Shown here: piece by piece, positions 61,869-64,000 of the stretch
Numbering within the stretch: the stretch's first letter is position 1
How the letters are laid out: each line of letters begins with the position of its first letter
From: Undaria pinnatifida
Taxonomy: Eukaryota > Sar > Phaeophyceae > Laminariales > Alariaceae
DNA length: 64,000 bases
Assembly: GCA_012845835.1 (NCBI GenBank)
Contig: JABAKD010000001.1
Location: 15,846,882 to 15,910,881 of the forward strand
Direction: 5' to 3'
The notes under the pieces: model-generated
Seen by the model: the letters and a program-made list of their open reading frames with translations, nothing else
Told to the model about the DNA's origin: nothing
Database searches by the model: none
Made by a program: the position numbers and the translations under genes

Positions 61869-64000
61869 TTCCCCCAGCTTGTAACACAGTAATGATAATG
61901 CCCATTCAAACCGCCAAGCAAAATCCAATACTGAAATCAAGATAAAAAATCTCAAATTTTATCGTCCAATACTCAAAACCAACCAGTATTATTACCTCCA
62001 ATTAATATTACCAGGAGTTCATCGCAAGGCTACGGTGAAACTCAAAAGAATCCCGTGGTATTGCCTTGGTTAAGAAATCCGCGTGCTGAAAAAAAGACGT
62101 TACGTGGATGATCGATATATCTTTCCGTCCTACTAGATCCTTGAGAAAATGGTGCCGTACGTCTATGTGCTTCAAGTTCGAGTTCGTGATTGGGTTCTTC
62201 GCGAGCTACACCGCGCCCTTATTGTCCTCGAACACCGGTATTCACGACATGCCAACATCAGGCACCATGAAACACCAAACCTGCCTCAAAAACAACACTT
62301 CCTTAATCACGTCTGCAAGCGCCACATACTCTGACTCCGCAGTAGAAAGTGTTACGCACTTCTGCGTCCTGGAAAACCAAGATGCACAACCACCCCCACA
62401 CATCACCAACCCATCGGAATCTGACCTCCTGTCAGCCGCCACACTTGCGTAGTCTGCATCAGCAAATACCTGCAAGCTCAGGCCCGCTGATGTATCTCTC
62501 TGAAAAGTGATACCGGATGAGCTAGTCCGTCTCACATACCACAAAATACCAAGCGCTGCCCTCCAATCAACTAACTTGGGCGAAGCGCAGTATCTCACCA
62601 CCGCTCTTAATGCGTTAGAAATGTCTGGTCGAGTCTGGGTTGACAGCCGCATTAGTGAGCCGACCAATTCACCAAACGACCAGTTTCCTGATGCTTCATC
62701 CTTGTCGAACTTCCCAAGTTTCCTGCCGACCGGGAACGGAGCACTCTTACCACACTCTATCCCGTATTAATCCGCCAATTGTTCAGCGAATGTCTGCTGG
62801 GAAATATTCAACTCCCTTCTCCCAGTCCCTCTCGTAAAAACACCCCGAGTACCAACGCAATTCTTCCAGTTTTTTGACCGGAACCATTTGATCCAAACCC
62901 TGCCAAACTGGTCACACCTTGCTTTTTCCCCCACGGCAAAAATATCGTCGACATGTACCACTATAGTCATCACTACACTTACCTCCGTCAACCGAAAAAC
63001 GCATGCATCAGCAAGGCACTGCACGAATCCCAACCTCAATAAGTACCTAGTAAGATGTGCGTGCCATTGCCTCGATGTTTGCTTCAAGCCATACAAGCTA
63101 TTGTTCAGTCTTACTATCTTCCCTGACATCCTTCCGCAACCCTGAGGCAAACGCATGTACCTGGTAAACGTTTTCCTCCAGGTCAGACTGCACGAAAGCC
63201 TGCTCAATATCAAAATGGCACAAATCAAGATTCAGTTCGCACGCCATTGCGGTCAACAACCGAGTACTCGACACAGCAACAGCGGGCGCAAACAATTCTC
63301 CGAAATCAATGTTCATTCTCTGCTCATCCCTCCGCGCTACAAGTGTCGCCTTGGTTTTCGTGGGCCAGCCGTACTCATCAGCTTTCCAGTCAAAAACCCA
63401 CATTTGCATTGATGTAACTCTTCACTGATTGCTACGCCGGCTCAAAAGTCTCCGCATCCAGAAGCCCATAAAATTCCCGCCCCGCCGAATCCTTCGAAAG
63501 ATGAGCGTGCTCCGATCGCCTAGCCTCCTTGTGGCTCCTTGGTATCTTGAGGTCAGAGGCGTAGCAGTGTGGCAAGTCCGGCGGTTTGCATGGCGGCCGC
63601 TGGTCGCCCAAGGTCGCTTCGATGTCCTCCCGAGAGGCGAACATTGCCACCATAGCGCATGGAATCCCACTGTTCCCCCTAACCGGTGGTGCCTCATCGC
63701 GGTCCCCAACGGAAGTGACGGCTGCCCGCGGCCTACAAAACTCGGTGGCTTGTTGCGGCGGCTGGCGTCGACGGCTCCATTCGTAGTCACCATCAACAGC
63801 AGCTAAGTCTTGCTCATCATCGACAGGAGCCCGACGCTATGATCAAGCCTCTGGTCGCTTGGTTTCACAGTCTTCGAGCGGGTACGGCCGGATACCTCCT
63901 GCGGCTTCGTGTGCGGTCGCGTCAGGGTGACGGCGGAAGGCAGCGATGAGCTCTGAGATGGCGGTAACGGTGGCGGCGGGGGCTGGAGCGACGGCGGCAG
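61869..64000 (-). pseudogene. Ty1/copia polyprotein (RT and RNase H), frameshifted
   Basis: Reading right to left: a basic spacer with SGRTRSKTVKPSDQR (about 63860), then PRSHKEARRSEHAHL..AGREFYGLLDAETFEPA, a stop, then FDWKADEYGWPTKTKATLVA, DFGELFAPAVAVSSTRLLTA, HFDIEQAFVQSDLEENVYQ (start of RT), RLNNSLYGLKQTSRQWH, and VVHVDDIFAVG at 62932-62961 (the YVDD box). The RNase H part follows: TRPDISNALRAVVRYCASP, FADADYASVAADRRSDSDG, SWFSRTQKCVTLSTAESEYV. Stops and frameshifts separate these blocks, so the element is dead. Integrase lies beyond the right edge or is lost. Confidence 0.92.

Overview
The window is a repeat-saturated stretch of eukaryotic nuclear DNA. It shows spliced genes with GT..AG introns, copia- and gypsy-type LTR retrotransposons, LINE-type reverse transcriptases, TRIM-like mini-LTR elements, a hAT-type element, several MITE families, and long microsatellites. 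There are no operons or ribosome-binding-site-led gene arrays. The combination (LINE open reading frames with a YADD box, a nucleotide sugar-type glycosyltransferase with a VHVRMGD motif, very long introns full of MITEs) fits a stramenopile, most likely a brown alga. That taxonomic call is inference, not something the sequence proves.

Only two host genes are supported. (1) A UMP/CMP (adenylate-type) kinase starts at 53,312 with an exon ending in the P-loop. It is spliced across a 5.5-kb intron to an NMP-binding exon at 58,838-58,950, and the rest lies outside the window or was not found. (2) A fucosyltransferase-like glycosyltransferase is represented by two in-frame exons (34,194-34,464 and 35,995-36,420). 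Many decayed copies of pieces of the same gene surround it between 28.5 and 37.5 kb, so the locus looks like an exon graveyard. A Cys-rich zinc-finger-like ORF at 42.2-41.7 kb sits inside a probable DNA transposon.

Layout: 0-2.2 kb, 5' end of an LTR element leaving the left edge, plus a copia RNase H remnant; 2.9-3.9 kb, LINE remnant with a 32-bp hairpin; 4-13.2 kb, mosaic of non-coding repeats including a 420-bp direct repeat at 8.93 and 12.77 kb; 13.86-17.69 kb, an internally deleted Ty3/gypsy element with both LTRs and a MITE in its gag; 17.7-33.5 kb, MITE-dominated DNA with minisatellites and recurring 24-26-bp palindromes; 28.5-37.5 kb, glycosyltransferase locus; 39.9-40.3 kb, fold-back element; 41.8-42.9 kb, TIR element with Cys-rich ORF; 43.65-44.74 kb, hAT-type element with 8-bp target duplication; 45.0-52.56 kb, a large inverted repeat whose arms are two LINE copies; 53.2-59 kb, kinase gene; 59-61.7 kb, MITEs; 61.7-64 kb, decayed copia element on the minus strand leaving the right edge.

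The strongest mechanistic signals come from nested insertions. A TTAA-flanked 82-bp element sits inside a MITE-B copy, and a MITE-B copy sits inside a MITE-A copy. In both cases the uninterrupted relatives in the same window show the empty site. Family names used below (MITE-A, -B, -C, TRIM-like, families E and R) are local labels for repeats defined by comparing copies within this window.
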